The notes beneath the pieces were generated by a model. That model saw only the letters and a list, made by a program, of their open reading frames with translations, did no database searches and was not told the origin of the DNA. Shown here in pieces: positions 63,045-64,000 of a stretch of DNA of 64,000 nt (position 1 is its first letter; every line of letters starts with the position of its first letter). A program made the position numbers and the translations under genes. Source of the DNA: Sphingomonas cavernae (GTDB lineage Bacteria > Pseudomonadota > Alphaproteobacteria > Sphingomonadales > Sphingomonadaceae); contig NZ_QYUM01000002.1 of the NCBI RefSeq assembly GCF_003590775.1, positions 558,001 to 622,000 on the forward strand. Reading direction: 5' to 3'.

Positions 63045-64000
63045 GAATGTCCTGCTTTTGGGCGCGGGAGGCCGCGAACATGCGCTCGCCTGGAAGCTGG
63101 CGCAATCGCCGAAGCTGACCAGGCTGTTCGCGGCCCCCGGAAATCCGGGCATAGCGGCGCATGCCGAGCTGGTCGAGATCGATCCTGCCGATCACCGCGC
63201 GGTGATCGATTTCTGCATCCGCAATTCGATCGCGCTCGTCGTCGTCGGCCCGGAGGCGCCGCTGGTAGACGGGCTCGCCGACAATCTGCGCACGATGGGC
63301 ATCGCGGTGTTCGGGCCGAACAAGGCCGCGGCGCAGCTCGAAGGATCAAAGGGCTTCACCAAGGACCTTTGCGCCCGCGCGAATATCCCGACCGCCGCCT
63401 ATGTTCGTGCGATGAGCAAGGACGGTGCGCTCGCCGCGCTCGGCGACTTCGGCTTTCCGGTGGTGGTCAAGGCAGACGGGCTCGCCGCGGGCAAGGGCGT
63501 GATCATCGCCGAGACGCGCGAAGAGGCCGAGGCCGCCGTCGAGGACATGTTCTCCGGCAGCTTCGGCGCGGCGGGCGCCGAGGTGGTAATCGAGGAGTTC
63601 ATGACCGGCGAGGAAGCGAGCTTCTTCGCGCTGTGCGACGGCACGACCGTGCTGCCCTTCGGATCGGCGCAGGACCACAAGCGCGTCGGGGAAGGCGATA
63701 CCGGCCCCAATACCGGCGGCATGGGCGCGTACAGCCCGGCGCGCGTCCTGACACCCGAACTCGAGCAACGCGTGATGGATGAGATCGTCGCCCCGACCGC
63801 ACGCGCGATGGCGGACGCCGGCATGCCCTATTCGGGTGTGTTCTTCGCGGGGCTGATGCTGACTGAGCAGGGGCCCAGGCTCATCGAATATAATGTCCGC
63901 TTCGGCGATCCCGAATGCCAGGTGCTGATGATGCGGCTGGAGGACGATCTGCTCGACCTGCTCCTCGCGACCGCCGAGGGACGGCTCGCCGACATGGCCA
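63043..64000 (+). CDS. purD: Phosphoribosylamine-glycine ligase (partial, runs off the window)
   Basis: The purine synthesis ATP-grasp enzyme that joins glycine to phosphoribosylamine. The first 319 residues are present out of an expected 420 or so. Marks are [51 protein letters not shown], and [20 protein letters not shown] in parts. Its start codon is shared in part with xseA (CATG); AAGGG lies eight bases upstream inside xseA. Confidence 0.96.
   Translation, partial: MNVLLLGAGGREHALAWKLAQSPKLTRLFAAPGNPGIAAHAELVEIDPADHRAVIDFCIRNSIALVVVGPEAPLVDGLADNLRTMGIAVFGPNKAAAQLEGSKGFTKDLCARANIPTAAYVRAMSKDGALAALGDFGFPVVVKADGLAAGKGVIIAETREEAEAAVEDMFSGSFGAAGAEVVIEEFMTGEEASFFALCDGTTVLPFGSAQDHKRVGEGDTGPNTGGMGAYSPARVLTPELEQRVMDEIVAPTARAMADAGMPYSGVFFAGLMLTEQGPRLIEYNVRFGDPECQVLMMRLEDDLLDLLLATAEGRLADMA

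Overview
The window is GC-rich DNA from an alphaproteobacterium, most likely a pigmented sphingomonad (Sphingomonadales). The signs are a carotenoid operon (crtY, crtI, crtB plus crtZ), two very large TonB-dependent receptors, secreted peptidases of several families, MerC, MipA, DUF2141, DUF2093 and DUF736 proteins, and genes packed with ATGA, GTGA and TTGA overlaps. Genus and species cannot be set from this sequence alone.

Bases 1-8460 hold a two-partner secretion system on the minus strand: a FhaC/ShlB-type transporter (tpsB) and its filamentous-haemagglutinin-like exoprotein (tpsA). tpsA is open from base 6670 to the left edge of the window, so at least 2,223 residues are encoded and its C terminus is not seen. 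Facing away from it, bases 8939-11082 encode an MNT-HEPN protein, a second nucleotidyltransferase-like protein with altered catalytic motifs, and a FecI-like ECF sigma factor that overlaps the latter by four bases.

Bases 11212-19299 look like the right part of an integrated element. They hold a XRE/ImmA regulator-protease pair with a palindromic operator region, small hypothetical genes, then plasmid- or ICE-type cargo (DUF2958, ParB-like, MucR-like, DUF736), and a tyrosine integrase. A 51-base 3' fragment of a tRNA-Gly(GCC) gene closes the element at base 19299. No second tRNA copy was found, so the left end is probably outside the window and the secretion system may also lie inside the element.

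Bases 19324-45190 are chromosomal. They contain merC, a Rid-family protein, Xaa-Pro aminopeptidase, an S9 peptidase with its thioesterase, a GIY-YIG gene between perfect inverted repeats, a lipase-like hydrolase, sucC-etfB-etfA, a lipoprotein, and crtZ. The carotenoid operon reads crtY-crtI-LOG-crtB-macro domain, every junction overlapping. DUF808, a TetR-sterol desaturase-DUF2141 unit, MipA, and M16 and M28 peptidases follow. Many gaps carry palindromic repeats.

Bases 45191-64000 start with clpB behind a good RpoH-type promoter. A minus-strand block follows: TonB receptor, TPR-sulfotransferase, TPR-Asp/Asn hydroxylase, TPR-2OG oxygenase, small periplasmic Cys protein, TonB receptor. This block is the best candidate for an under-described system. 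The window ends with a hypothetical periplasmic protein, an M23 peptidase, DUF2093, xseA, and the start of purD; xseA and purD are divergent and their start codons overlap.
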